A stretch of 64,000 bases of DNA from contig SDWH01000021.1 of assembly GCA_019550975.1 (NCBI GenBank), positions 1 through 64,000 of the forward strand, read 5' to 3'. Numbering within the stretch: the stretch's first letter is position 1; every line of letters begins with the position of its first letter. Both the position numbers and the translations under genes were made by a program. Source of the DNA: Bacteroidales bacterium SW299 (lineage in GTDB: Bacteria; Bacteroidota; Bacteroidia; Bacteroidales; Bacteroidaceae). Under the pieces are notes generated by a model, which worked only from the letters and a program-made list of their open reading frames with translations, had not been told where the DNA came from and did not search any database. Of the stretch, positions 1 to 8,642 are shown in pieces.

Positions 1-464
1 AGTATTATAACCATGCGAACGAGCCGGTGCATCTGGTGCCTTTCCTGTTCAATCGGCTGGGGTGTCCGTGGCTGACCCAGAAATGGACACGCCATATATG
101 CAGCAACGCCTATAAGAATTCCGTGGAGGGACTGGTGGGAAATGAAGATGTGGGGCAGATGTCGGCATGGTATGTGCTGGCGGCAATCGGAATTCACCCT
201 TCTTGTCTCGGATCTGCACGCTACGAGATAACAAGCCCTGTGTTTGATGAGGTGCGTATCAATCTCGATCCGTCTTACTTTAAGGGAGGCAGTTTTGTGA
301 TCAAGGCGCTGAATAACTCAGGGAAGAACCGATACATTCAGAAGGCGCGCCTTAACGGCCGACCTTACAACAAATGTTACATTGACTTTGAAGACATCGC
401 TTCCGGTGGAGTGCTTGAGCTGTTTATGGGCGATACTCCTAATAAGAAGTGGGGAACGGACTGA
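1..464 (+). CDS. GH92 alpha-mannosidase, C-terminal end (partial)
   Basis: Only the last ~154 codons are present; the reading frame enters from the left edge (first full codon at base 3), so this is a gene cut by the window, not a small protein. The stretch NEPVHLVPFLFNRLG followed by GNEDVGQMSAWYVLAAIG is the conserved C-terminal signature of family GH92 exo-acting alpha-mannosidases, which need calcium and trim alpha-mannosides of host or yeast N-glycans. The acidic residues in NEP and NEDVGQ belong to the active-site region of the family. It ends 68 bp before a PL8 lyase on the same strand, which suggests a shared glycan-degradation transcript. Linkage specificity cannot be told from this fragment. 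Confidence 0.9.
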   Translation, partial: YYNHANEPVHLVPFLFNRLGCPWLTQKWTRHICSNAYKNSVEGLVGNEDVGQMSAWYVLAAIGIHPSCLGSARYEITSPVFDEVRINLDPSYFKGGSFVIKALNNSGKNRYIQKARLNGRPYNKCYIDFEDIASGGVLELFMGDTPNKKWGTD

Positions 465-531
465 GTGTGCCGTCCGGACTGAACGGAACGGTCTGGATTT
501 CCGGTCTGTAATAACATAATAATATATAAAG

Positions 532-2553
532 ATGAAAAAACGAATAGCATTACTTTCTTTGTGTTTTGTATGCGGCCTGACTTATGCGCAGGAGAGCTTT
601 ACCGACTCTGTCAGGCTGGTCAAGGAGAATTACATCAATGTATTTATCGGAAATGATCCGGCAAAAAAGGCGCTGGTCGACCGATTGGCTGAGGTTCCGA
701 AGGAGAAGGAGGCTTCAGACCAGAATGTGATCGAGCTGCAGCAGCTTTATCCCATTTCCAGAGAAGAGGTGAACCGTCTGGTAGAGAGCATCCGGGACGA
801 CGGATCGTGGGGTGACATCGATTATGCGGACACGAAACGTTCGGGATGGAGTCCCAAGATACATACGGAACGGATTCTCACAATGACCAAATACTATTGG
901 CGGGAGAGAAAAAGTTTGGACGCGGATGATATGTCCCGGCTGACGGGCGCTATTCATCGTGCCATGAACTTCTGGTTCTCCAGCAAGCTGGTGTGTAAAA
1001 ACTGGTGGTATAACCAGATCGGTATTCCGCGTACGCTTGGACCTGCGTTTCTGCTGTTTGAGCAGGAGATGACCGGAGAGGAGAAGCGGGAGGCGGTCGA
1101 AGTCATGAAACATTCTTCTTTCGGGATGACGGGGCAGAACAAAATCTGGCTGGCCGGAAATGTATTGCTCAGAGCCTTGCTGGAAAACGACTGGAAGCTG
1201 GTCAGGGAGGCACGGACGGTGATTGGCTCTGAAATAACGGTAGGAGCGGGAGAAGGAATCCAGGCCGACTGGAGCTTTCACCAGCACGGGCCTCAACAGC
1301 AGTTCGGCAATTACGGCTTGTCTTTCATAAGCAATATGGGTTTCTACTCGGAGGTATTTGCCGGAACTTCGCTTGCTTTTACCGGGAGCCAGCAAAAGAC
1401 GCTCGTTTCTTTGCTGCTCGACGGGTATCGGTGGATTGTGTGGAAAGGGTATTGGGACGTGAATGCCCTTAACCGCCAGCTGTTTAGAAACGCTGACAGG
1501 GACAAGGGGTTTATCTTGCTTTTCACCGCCTGCTCTTTGATGAAAGGGAGCACGCCGGAAGTAGAGGCGGAGATTGAGGACATGATCAGACAAAGTGGGC
1601 TGGACTCGGATGTGGCAAATACGTTTGTCGGAAACAAGCACTTCTGGAAATCAGACTATACGGTTCATCGGACACCACGCTGGATGGCTTCTGTACGGAT
1701 GGCTTCCGAAAGGGTTATCGGAACGGAGCTGGTGAACGAGGATAACCTGAAGGGATATTATATGGCAGACGGGGCTTTATATACTTATGTGAGAGGCGAT
1801 GAATACCATAACATCTTTCCTTTCTGGAACTGGAGAAGGATTCCGGGCATTACGACTTACGAAAGCGAGGCTCCCATACCTGATCCCAATCGGACAGACT
1901 CGCGGAATCACTCTTCGCGTGTGGGAGGCGTAAGTGACGGTACGACCGGAATAACCGCCATGCAGCTGAGGCGGAACGGACTGAATGCAAACAAGGCATG
2001 GATCTTTGCGGACGATTATATCTTGTGTATGGGGAGCGACATCCGCTCGGACAGTTCGGCTTCCGTCATCACGTCTGTTGACCAGCGTTTCAGAAGGGGA
2101 GAGGCCCGTTCTTGCGGCAACGGAAGGTTCTTCCATGACAACACAGGGTATATCATCCTGCAAGCCGACTCTTGTGCGGTGCTGACAGAGCAGAAAAGGG
2201 GACAATGGCATGATTTCATGGGGATGTACAGGCCGGAGATGCTGGAAGAAGAATCCGTATTTTCAATCTGTCTGACGCATGATAAGAAGCGTCCGTCCGG
2301 CTATATCTATCTGATATTGCCGGCAAGCAGTGTGAAGGAGGTCGGAGATTTTGATGCGGAGAGTATCCGGATCGTCCGGAACGACAAGGATGTCCAGTCC
2401 GTTGTCATAGGCGGGTTGTGCTATCTGGCCGCTTATCAGAAGACAGAAGTGAAGACAGATAGCGGGGATGTCCTGGATATACCTTATCCGGGCACTTACA
2501 TCATTGATATGCAGAAAGGAGAAATACGGCAGAAAGCGTATTTCGAAATGTAA
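532..2553 (+). CDS. Polysaccharide lyase family 8 (chondroitin AC / hyaluronate lyase type)
   Basis: A 673-residue exported lyase. The first 20 residues are a signal peptide ending at YAQ. NWWYNQIGIPR (about residue 156) is the aromatic/Asn patch of the PL8 toroid domain. DWSFHQHGPQQQFGNYG (about 246) carries the catalytic His and Tyr, and NRQLFR (about 315) has two arginines four residues apart, as in Flavobacterium chondroitin AC lyase. The C-terminal half is the beta-sandwich part. The family cleaves the hexosaminyl-uronic bond of chondroitin or hyaluronan by beta-elimination; the exact substrate is inferred. The length fits the AC subtype, unlike the longer ABC-type PL8 at 38791-41238. 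An insertion sequence begins 10 bp after the stop, so any original downstream operon partner may have been separated. Confidence 0.85.
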   Translation: MKKRIALLSLCFVCGLTYAQESFTDSVRLVKENYINVFIGNDPAKKALVDRLAEVPKEKEASDQNVIELQQLYPISREEVNRLVESIRDDGSWGDIDYADTKRSGWSPKIHTERILTMTKYYWRERKSLDADDMSRLTGAIHRAMNFWFSSKLVCKNWWYNQIGIPRTLGPAFLLFEQEMTGEEKREAVEVMKHSSFGMTGQNKIWLAGNVLLRALLENDWKLVREARTVIGSEITVGAGEGIQADWSFHQHGPQQQFGNYGLSFISNMGFYSEVFAGTSLAFTGSQQKTLVSLLLDGYRWIVWKGYWDVNALNRQLFRNADRDKGFILLFTACSLMKGSTPEVEAEIEDMIRQSGLDSDVANTFVGNKHFWKSDYTVHRTPRWMASVRMASERVIGTELVNEDNLKGYYMADGALYTYVRGDEYHNIFPFWNWRRIPGITTYESEAPIPDPNRTDSRNHSSRVGGVSDGTTGITAMQLRRNGLNANKAWIFADDYILCMGSDIRSDSSASVITSVDQRFRRGEARSCGNGRFFHDNTGYIILQADSCAVLTEQKRGQWHDFMGMYRPEMLEEESVFSICLTHDKKRPSGYIYLILPASSVKEVGDFDAESIRIVRNDKDVQSVVIGGLCYLAAYQKTEVKTDSGDVLDIPYPGTYIIDMQKGEIRQKAYFEM

Positions 2554-2652
2554 AGATATCGGGCAGGGCTGACGCATTACTTAATAAACTGAAAATCAAA
2601 TTAAGTTTGAAAAAGCTCAGTGATAGATCCTATTTACAACAGCTTTTTTCTT

Positions 2653-2660
2653 TACTTTTG
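2653..2660 (+). promoter_or_regulatory. -7 promoter box inside the IS left end
   Basis: TACTTTTG matches the Bacteroidetes TAnnTTTG box, 28 bp before the transposase ATG. No good -33 TTTG is seen at the usual distance, so the promoter may be weak. Confidence 0.5.
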
Positions 2661-2688
2661 TCCTGTATATTCAAGTTAAAAGCATCCA

Positions 2689-3762
2689 ATGGAAATCATC
2701 TCAATACTCCGTACAATAAAGGATCCCCGTCGTGAGCATTTAAGGGAACACAGTTTCGAGTGCATATTTTATATCGCAATGGCAGCAGTCATCGGCGGTG
2801 CGGAAAGCTGGTATGAGGTTGCCGATTTTGGCAAGATGCACGAGTCCTTCTTCCGCTCACGTATAAAGGACTTTAAATGCGTCCCTTCTCATGACACTTT
2901 CAACCGCGTATTTTCCCTTCTTTCTCCCAGTGAACTCGAAAAAGGCTTCCGTACCTGGATACGTGAGATTTGCGGCAAATACCGTGGCCTTGTATCCATA
3001 GACGGTAAAGAGATATGCGGTGCACGTGAAGAGAAGAGTGACGGCAGTTTTGAATCTCTCCGTATAGTAAGTGCCTGGGCGTCATCCAACGGTGTCTCCC
3101 TAGGCCAGGAAAAGGTAAGTGACAAGAGCAACGAAATAAAGGCAATCCCCCTGTTGATAAAGGCTCTTGACCTTGAAGGCTGTATAATTACCATTGATGC
3201 CATTGCCTGCCAGCATGAAATAGTAAGTACAGTCATCGATGCAAAGGCAGACTATCTTATAAGCGTAAAGAAGAACCAGAAGAAACTTTATGAAACGATA
3301 GAAGGCTGGTTCTCTGACATTGACATATATGGAAACAATATTGACGGAAGAGGCCATATACCTCAGACAAGATACAGGTACAGCATAACGGAAGAGAGTT
3401 CACATGGGCGCTTCGAGAGGCGTGTATGTCAGGTATATAACAATGGAGTCCTGTCTAAAGTCCTGAAAGGGAAAGGTGTAAACTCGGTGGCATGTCTGAC
3501 TAACACGAAAAAATATATAAAGTCAGGAAAGACCACAGTGGAGAGGCGCTACTACATAACATCCCTGCCATTGGATTCTGAACGTATAACTGAAACCATC
3601 AGAAGCCATTGGAGTATTGAGAACAACCTTCACTGGCAGCTTGATGTCTCATTCAATGAGGACAGTCAGAAAAAAAAGAAAAATGCGGCACAGAATTTTT
3701 CACTGCTCAACAAGATTGCCATGACACAACTAAAAAACAACAAGAGAAAAAGCAAGCCTTAA
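2689..3762 (+). CDS. ISAs1-family DDE transposase, frameshifted near the C terminus
   Basis: A 357-residue DDE transposase that recognises the element's ends and moves it. SIDGKEI (about residue 104) and TIDAIACQHEI (about 168) carry the two aspartates; HWSIENNLHWQLDVSFNED (from about 306) carries the glutamate and is the family hallmark. The frame stops at 3760-3762, but the family's usual tail continues in the +1 frame: KASLKGKRKMAGWSDEFL and about 11 further residues, ending with TAA at 3845-3847 inside the right terminal repeat. Removing one A from the AAAAA run at 3747-3751 would restore a protein of about 385 residues. This is therefore either a recent one-base insertion, a slippage site, or a sequencing error. 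Activity of the truncated form is unknown. Confidence 0.9.
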   Translation: MEIISILRTIKDPRREHLREHSFECIFYIAMAAVIGGAESWYEVADFGKMHESFFRSRIKDFKCVPSHDTFNRVFSLLSPSELEKGFRTWIREICGKYRGLVSIDGKEICGAREEKSDGSFESLRIVSAWASSNGVSLGQEKVSDKSNEIKAIPLLIKALDLEGCIITIDAIACQHEIVSTVIDAKADYLISVKKNQKKLYETIEGWFSDIDIYGNNIDGRGHIPQTRYRYSITEESSHGRFERRVCQVYNNGVLSKVLKGKGVNSVACLTNTKKYIKSGKTTVERRYYITSLPLDSERITETIRSHWSIENNLHWQLDVSFNEDSQKKKKNAAQNFSLLNKIAMTQLKNNKRKSKP

Positions 3763-3879
3763 GGGTAAAAGGAAAATGGCGGGATGGAGTGATGAGTTTC
3801 TTGCAGAACTTTTAGATGCACCATGGCAAAATGATGATATCAAGTAATGCGTCAGCCCTGAACATCGGTTTCAATTTAT

Positions 3880-3965
3880 CTCTTCACTGGAGTGATACGT
3901 TCGTTTCACTGGAGTGATGCGTTCTCCCCACTGCAGTGAGGACATCGTATCACTCCAGTGAAGAG
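3880..3965. repeat. Phased palindrome array A (4 units, 22-bp period)
   Basis: Four palindromic cores of the form CACTssAGTG start at 3885, 3907, 3929 and 3951, exactly 22 bp apart (GG, GG, GC, CC in the centre). The outermost units also form a 20-bp perfect inverted repeat (3880-3899 with 3946-3965), so the whole block could fold as one long hairpin. It lies between the IS right end and the 3' end of pfkA. No function can be read from the sequence. Confidence 0.85.
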
Positions 3966-4037
3966 GTAAAAACAACAAGACAAAGATAGAATAATTTTCG
4001 GAACAGTGCAATTTTTCTTCCCCGCACGGTACCAGGA

Positions 4038-5051
4038 TTATCCGAAGCAGATCCCCATGTGGCGTCCCTGCACAACCAGGTCGTGTTCTTCCGTAACCAG
4101 CTTCAGCTTGCCGGCCACCTCACTCAGAGCAACCGAGTCAATGCTGTCGCCACGAAGCGCGACCATCTTTCCGAAACGTCCCTGGGCAATCAGGTCCACC
4201 GCATGGCCTCCCATACGGGTAGCCAGATTACGGTCGTAAGCCGTCGGGGCGCCTCCGCGCTGAATATAGCCCAGCACAGTTTCGCGCGTTTCAAACCCTG
4301 TTTCATATTCTATTTCTTCCGCTATATATTGAGCGGCTTTCTTTCCGCCCAAGGTCTGGATGCCTTCTGCCACAACCACGATAGAGTAAGGCTTTCCCCG
4401 CTTCAGCCGGTCGATAATCGCGTCGCCTATCCGATGCATGTCGTACGGAATTTCAGGAAGCAGAATGATGTCGCCTCCCCCGGCCATGCCCGAGTAAAGG
4501 GCTATCCATCCGGCCTTATGCCCCATCACCTCAATCACCATCACACGCTGGTGCGAACTCGCGGTCGAGTGCAGGCGGTCGATAGCGTCGGTAGCGATAG
4601 AAACCGCCGAATCGAACCCGAACGAAACATCAGTTCCCCACACGTCGTTGTCTATTGTTTTCGGAATCCCCACCACATTCACTCCCATTTCGGCCAGCCG
4701 TGCGGCGGTTTTCTGCGTGCCGTTTCCGCCGATGCACACAATGCAGTCCAACTGGTGGTCTTTGATTGTCTGAAGCAGGATGGCCGGCTTGTCTTCTGAA
4801 AAGGCGCCGCTCCCTCTCCGCTTGAACGGCTTGACGCGGGACGTTCCCAGAATCGTGCCGCCCAAATTCAGCAAGCCCGTCAGCGAATTATTGTCCAGCC
4901 GGACAATATCATCGTCCAGCAACCCTCTGAAGCCGTTCCGGATGCCGTACACTTCCATTCCATAATGGTTGACGGCCGCTTTGCATACCCCGCGAATCGT
5001 AGCGTTGATGCCCGGACAATCACCGCCTGAAGTCAAGATTCCTACTTTCAT
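4038..5051 (-). CDS. pfkA: 6-phosphofructokinase
   Basis: A 337-residue cytosolic phosphofructokinase, which makes fructose 1,6-bisphosphate in glycolysis. GILTSGGDCPGINATIRG is the N-terminal nucleotide-binding loop, PKTIDND (about residue 125) carries the catalytic base, SSHQR and EVMGHKAGW form the fructose-6-phosphate site. Two positions that set the phosphoryl donor are unusual: the GGDG loop of ATP enzymes is GGNG here, and the residue equivalent to Gly124 of the E. coli enzyme is Lys, as in pyrophosphate-dependent and mixed-class enzymes. The donor (ATP or PPi) is thus uncertain. It stands alone on this strand, with a possible -7 box just upstream, and faces away from the GH3-fold operon at 5196. 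Confidence 0.93.
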   Translation of the reverse strand: MKVGILTSGGDCPGINATIRGVCKAAVNHYGMEVYGIRNGFRGLLDDDIVRLDNNSLTGLLNLGGTILGTSRVKPFKRRGSGAFSEDKPAILLQTIKDHQLDCIVCIGGNGTQKTAARLAEMGVNVVGIPKTIDNDVWGTDVSFGFDSAVSIATDAIDRLHSTASSHQRVMVIEVMGHKAGWIALYSGMAGGGDIILLPEIPYDMHRIGDAIIDRLKRGKPYSIVVVAEGIQTLGGKKAAQYIAEEIEYETGFETRETVLGYIQRGGAPTAYDRNLATRMGGHAVDLIAQGRFGKMVALRGDSIDSVALSEVAGKLKLVTEEHDLVVQGRHMGICFG

Positions 5052-5158
5052 AGTCTACCGCATTTAAATTTGTGATGTAAAGGTAAGAAAAAAGTAGCCA
5101 AAAGTCGCCACTAAGGGAAAAATAATACACGCCGCACAAAAAATTGGAAAGAAAAAAT

Positions 5159-5166
5159 TACCTTTG
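5159..5166 (+). promoter_or_regulatory. -7 promoter box for the 5196-9451 operon
   Basis: TACCTTTG matches the TAnnTTTG box, 30 bp before the first start codon. A clear -33 TTTG at 19-21 bp is not seen. Confidence 0.55.
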
Positions 5167-5195
5167 CAGATGGAGTGTTGAAATAAAGACAGCAA

Positions 5196-6701
5196 ATGAA
5201 TACAACAAAAGTGATAGGAAAAATATTCGGTTCGCGGCAGAGGGCTATCGAAAAGTATGCCACTGAAACAGAAGCCATTCAGAACCGGGTATTCCAGAAA
5301 CTGATACAGCAGGCCGCTCCGACGGAGTGGGGAAAGAAATACGACTACGCGCACATACGGACCTATGAGGATTTCCGGCGCGTACCCATCCAGACCTACG
5401 AAGAAGCAAAAGGCTACATCGACCGGATGAGGCACGGAGAAGAAGACGTGCTATGGCCGGGAAAGATTATCTGGTATGCCAAATCCTCCGGAACGACAAA
5501 CGACAAAAGCAAATTCATCCCGGTGAGTCAGGACGGTCTGCACGGAATACACTACAAGGGAGGAGTTGACGCCGTCGCGCTTTATCTGGCGGAAAATCCC
5601 GAAAGCCGGTTCTTCTCGGGCAAGGGACTGATTCTGGGAGGAAGCCACAGCCCCAACTACAACGTGAAAGACAGCCTGGTGGGCGACCTGTCGGCCATTC
5701 TGATCCAGAACATCAACCCGCTGGTAAACTTTATCCGCGTTCCGAGCAAGGAAATCGCGCTGCTCAGCGAATTTGAAGAAAAGGTGGAGCGCATAGCCGA
5801 AACAACCATCCACGAGAACGTGACCAACATCTCGGGCGTTCCCTCATGGATGCTTGCTGTCATCAAACGCATTCTTGAGAAGACAGGAGCGAAACACCTG
5901 AACGAAGTGTGGCCCAATCTGGAGGTGTTCTTCCACGGAGGCGTATGCTTCACGCCATACCGCGAACAATACAGGCAGCTGATACCGGGAAGCCAGATGC
6001 ACTACATGGAAACCTACAACGCCAGCGAAGGCTTTTTCGGACTCCAAAGCAATCTGAACGACCCTGCCATGCTGCTGATGATTGACTATGACGTGTTCTA
6101 CGAATTCATTCCGCTGGAAGAAATCGACGACCCGGAACCGCATATCGTGCCTCTCACCGGCGTGGAAGTGGGACGGAACTATGCCATCGTCATCAGCACT
6201 TCGTGCGGGCTGTGGCGGTATATCCTGGGAGATACGGTAAAGTTCACCCAAAAGAATCCGTACAAGTTCATCATCTCCGGACGCACAAAGCACTTCATCA
6301 ACGCTTTCGGCGAAGAGCTGATGGTGGACAATGCGGAAAAGGGACTGGCGCAGGCTTGTGCCGCAACAGGAGCACAGGTGCTCGAATACACGGCGGCCCC
6401 CGTATTTATGGATGCGGACGCAAAATGCCGGCACCAATGGCTGATAGAATTCAGCGTCATGCCGGATTCGCTCGAAAAGTTCCGCGACATACTCGACCGG
6501 TCGCTTCAGGAAATCAACTCCGACTACGAGGCCAAACGGCACAAGGACATCACCCTGCAAAAGCTGGAAATCATCGTGGCACGTCCCAATCTGTTCCACG
6601 ACTGGCTGAAGCAAAAAGGCAAATTGGGAGGGCAGCATAAAGTGCCCCGGCTCAGCAACAACCGAAACTATATAGACGAAATCCTGCAACTGAACCATTA
6701 A
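5196..6701 (+). CDS. GH3-fold acyl-adenylating protein (plant GH3 auxin-responsive family)
   Basis: A 501-residue protein of the GH3 family (named for the plant auxin-responsive gene, not glycoside hydrolase family 3). SSGTTNDKSKFIPVS near residue 97 is the ATP/AMP phosphate loop; YNASEGFFG (about 270) and the ILGDTVKF stretch are the other two adenylation motifs. Plant members join amino acids to jasmonate or auxin through an acyl-adenylate; the substrate of the bacterial proteins is not established. No signal peptide, so cytosolic. It is first in a three-gene operon with an Ig-like lipoprotein (15 bp downstream) and a DUF3108 protein, an arrangement I believe is common in Bacteroidetes, which hints at an envelope-related role. 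Confidence 0.85.
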   Translation: MNTTKVIGKIFGSRQRAIEKYATETEAIQNRVFQKLIQQAAPTEWGKKYDYAHIRTYEDFRRVPIQTYEEAKGYIDRMRHGEEDVLWPGKIIWYAKSSGTTNDKSKFIPVSQDGLHGIHYKGGVDAVALYLAENPESRFFSGKGLILGGSHSPNYNVKDSLVGDLSAILIQNINPLVNFIRVPSKEIALLSEFEEKVERIAETTIHENVTNISGVPSWMLAVIKRILEKTGAKHLNEVWPNLEVFFHGGVCFTPYREQYRQLIPGSQMHYMETYNASEGFFGLQSNLNDPAMLLMIDYDVFYEFIPLEEIDDPEPHIVPLTGVEVGRNYAIVISTSCGLWRYILGDTVKFTQKNPYKFIISGRTKHFINAFGEELMVDNAEKGLAQACAATGAQVLEYTAAPVFMDADAKCRHQWLIEFSVMPDSLEKFRDILDRSLQEINSDYEAKRHKDITLQKLEIIVARPNLFHDWLKQKGKLGGQHKVPRLSNNRNYIDEILQLNH

Positions 6702-6716
6702 ACCGCTAAAAACCGA

Positions 6717-8642
6717 ATGAAACCGATTCCCAAATACATCGCTCTGCTGCTGATTATCATCGGCTTCTATGCGTGCGCCAGCACCGGACAGCCCGACGGG
6801 GGACCATACGACGAAACTCCGCCGAAGTTCGTGCGCGCCACGCCCGAACCGAACGCAACCAACAACAAACGAAAGAAAATATCCATCGAGTTTGACGAAT
6901 ACATCAAGCTCGACAAGCCTTCGGAAAAAGTCATCATCTCTCCTCCCCAAAAAGAAGCTCCCGAAGTAAAAGTGAGCGGACACAGAGTGCTGGTGGAGTT
7001 CTTCGACACGCTGCAGGAGAACACGACTTATACGGTGGACTTCGGCGACGCAATCGTAGACAACAACGAAGACAATCCGCTGGGCAACTTTGCCTATGCA
7101 TTCTCAACGGGAGAACATATCGACACGATGGAGGTGTCGGGCACCGTGCTCAACGCCCAGGACCTGGAACCGATAAAGGGCATTCAAGTGGGCCTTCACA
7201 AGGATCTGAACGACACGGCATTCACCAAACTGCCTTTCGCGCGCATTTCGCGCACAGACAGCCGCGGGCATTTCACCATCCGCGGAGTCGCTCCGGGAAA
7301 ATACCGCATCTATGCGCTTCAGGACGGAAACCAGAACTATCTGTTTGATTCGAAAACGGAAGCCATCGCCTGGCAGGATTCGCTGGTCATCCCAAGCATG
7401 GCTCCGGCCGTAAGGCAGGATACCGTATGGAACGAACTCGACACGCTGGCCTACGACACGATTTATGAAGTGAAATACACCCGCTTCATGCCCGACGATC
7501 TCATTCTCCGCGCATTCAAGGAAGAAAATCCCATGCAGTATCTGGTAAAGAGCGAACGGGAGCAACTGAACCGCTTTTCTCTGTATTTCAGTGCAAAGGC
7601 CGATACGCTTCCTACAATCAAGGGACTTGACTTTGACGAGAAAGACGCGTTCGTAATCGAAAGCAACGCACGCCACGATACCATCCGATACTGGATAAAG
7701 GATACGACGCTCTGCGAACGCGACACGCTGACCTTCCAGATGGATTATCTTGCCACAGACACCCTGGGGAAACTGGTTCCCAAGACAGATACCTTGCGGA
7801 TGATGAACAAAATCAACAAGGAGCGCCGCCTGGCAATGGCGGAAGACGCGCGGAAGAAAGAAGAGAAAGAACGGAAAAGAAGGGAAAAGCGAGGCGATAC
7901 CATCAAGGCAGAGCCCAAGTTCTTTGCCATGACGGTCGATGCTCCTTCTAGCCTGGACATCAACAAAAACGTTGTGCTCAGATTTGAAGAGCCGGTTGAA
8001 CATATCGATACCTCCGGCATTCATCTGGCCGTAATGGTAGACTCCGTATGGCAGGAAACCCCGTTCATCTTCAGAGCCGACTCCGGGGTTCACAGGCAAT
8101 ATCAGATTCTTGCAAACTGGGAGCCGGGGCAGGAGTATCAGCTCACCATCGACTCGCTTGCCATCAAGGGCATTTACGGACTGTATACGAACAAGACCGA
8201 AAACAAGCTGAAAGTGAAAACGCTTGAAGAATACGGCACGCTCTACCTGAATATCATAGGGGCAGGCCCTCATGCCATCGTGCAATTGCTGAACAGCAGC
8301 GATGCCGTGGTGCGCCAGCAGACCGTTACCGACAAGAACACATGCGACTTTTATTTCCTCCAGCCCAGCACCAAATACTATATCCGCCTGATAAACGACA
8401 GGAATAATAACGGTGTATGGGATACAGGAAACTACGAGAATAAAATCCAGCCGGAAGAAGTTTTCTATTTTCCCAAAGTTTGGGAAATGAAGGCTAACTT
8501 CGAGTTCGAGGAAACATGGGACATTCATGCCGTGCCGCTCGACAAACAAAAGCTGGATGAAATAAAGAAACAGAAACCAGAAGAAGCCAAAAAAATCAAG
8601 GACCGCAACAAAGAGCGGGCACGTAAATTAGGAAGAACATGA
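6717..8642 (+). CDS. Ig-like domain lipoprotein (SbsA-type Ig-like)
   Basis: A 641-residue lipoprotein; the signal sequence ends with a lipobox at Cys20 (GFYAC), predicting a lipid-anchored periplasmic or surface location. Residues about 35-130 (ETPPKFVRATPEPNAT ... YAFSTGE) fit the bacterial SbsA-type Ig-like domain, followed by a carboxypeptidase-regulatory-like beta segment (about 135-215). A highly charged Lys/Glu/Arg stretch lies near 375-395, and the C terminus is again basic. There is no catalytic motif. Its ATG follows the upstream adenylating gene by 15 bp, and its stop overlaps the next start (ATGA at 8639-8642), which indicates translational coupling with the DUF3108 gene. Specific function unknown. 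Confidence 0.8.
   Translation: MKPIPKYIALLLIIIGFYACASTGQPDGGPYDETPPKFVRATPEPNATNNKRKKISIEFDEYIKLDKPSEKVIISPPQKEAPEVKVSGHRVLVEFFDTLQENTTYTVDFGDAIVDNNEDNPLGNFAYAFSTGEHIDTMEVSGTVLNAQDLEPIKGIQVGLHKDLNDTAFTKLPFARISRTDSRGHFTIRGVAPGKYRIYALQDGNQNYLFDSKTEAIAWQDSLVIPSMAPAVRQDTVWNELDTLAYDTIYEVKYTRFMPDDLILRAFKEENPMQYLVKSEREQLNRFSLYFSAKADTLPTIKGLDFDEKDAFVIESNARHDTIRYWIKDTTLCERDTLTFQMDYLATDTLGKLVPKTDTLRMMNKINKERRLAMAEDARKKEEKERKRREKRGDTIKAEPKFFAMTVDAPSSLDINKNVVLRFEEPVEHIDTSGIHLAVMVDSVWQETPFIFRADSGVHRQYQILANWEPGQEYQLTIDSLAIKGIYGLYTNKTENKLKVKTLEEYGTLYLNIIGAGPHAIVQLLNSSDAVVRQQTVTDKNTCDFYFLQPSTKYYIRLINDRNNNGVWDTGNYENKIQPEEVFYFPKVWEMKANFEFEETWDIHAVPLDKQKLDEIKKQKPEEAKKIKDRNKERARKLGRT

Larger units (their letters stand above)
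2564..3860 (+). mobile_element. ISAs1-family insertion sequence, ~1.3 kb
   Basis: Perfect 19-bp terminal inverted repeats, CAGGGCTGACGCATTACTT at 2564-2582 and its reverse complement at 3842-3860, enclose one transposase gene. The element sits 10 bp beyond the PL8 stop codon. No clean target duplication is visible; the flanks (GATATCGGG left, AACATCGGT right) agree at only six of nine positions. The same terminal repeats bound a 158-bp element at 55215-55372. Confidence 0.93.

Noticed and set aside
715-1641. Long minus-strand open frame (308 codons) inside the PL8 gene
   Set aside because: It lies opposite a complete, well-matched lyase gene, has no signal or family match and no promoter; it is a shadow frame.
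3880-3965. Array A as a CRISPR array
   Set aside because: The spacers of about 12 bp vary little, cores are 10 bp, there are only four units and no cas gene is in the window.
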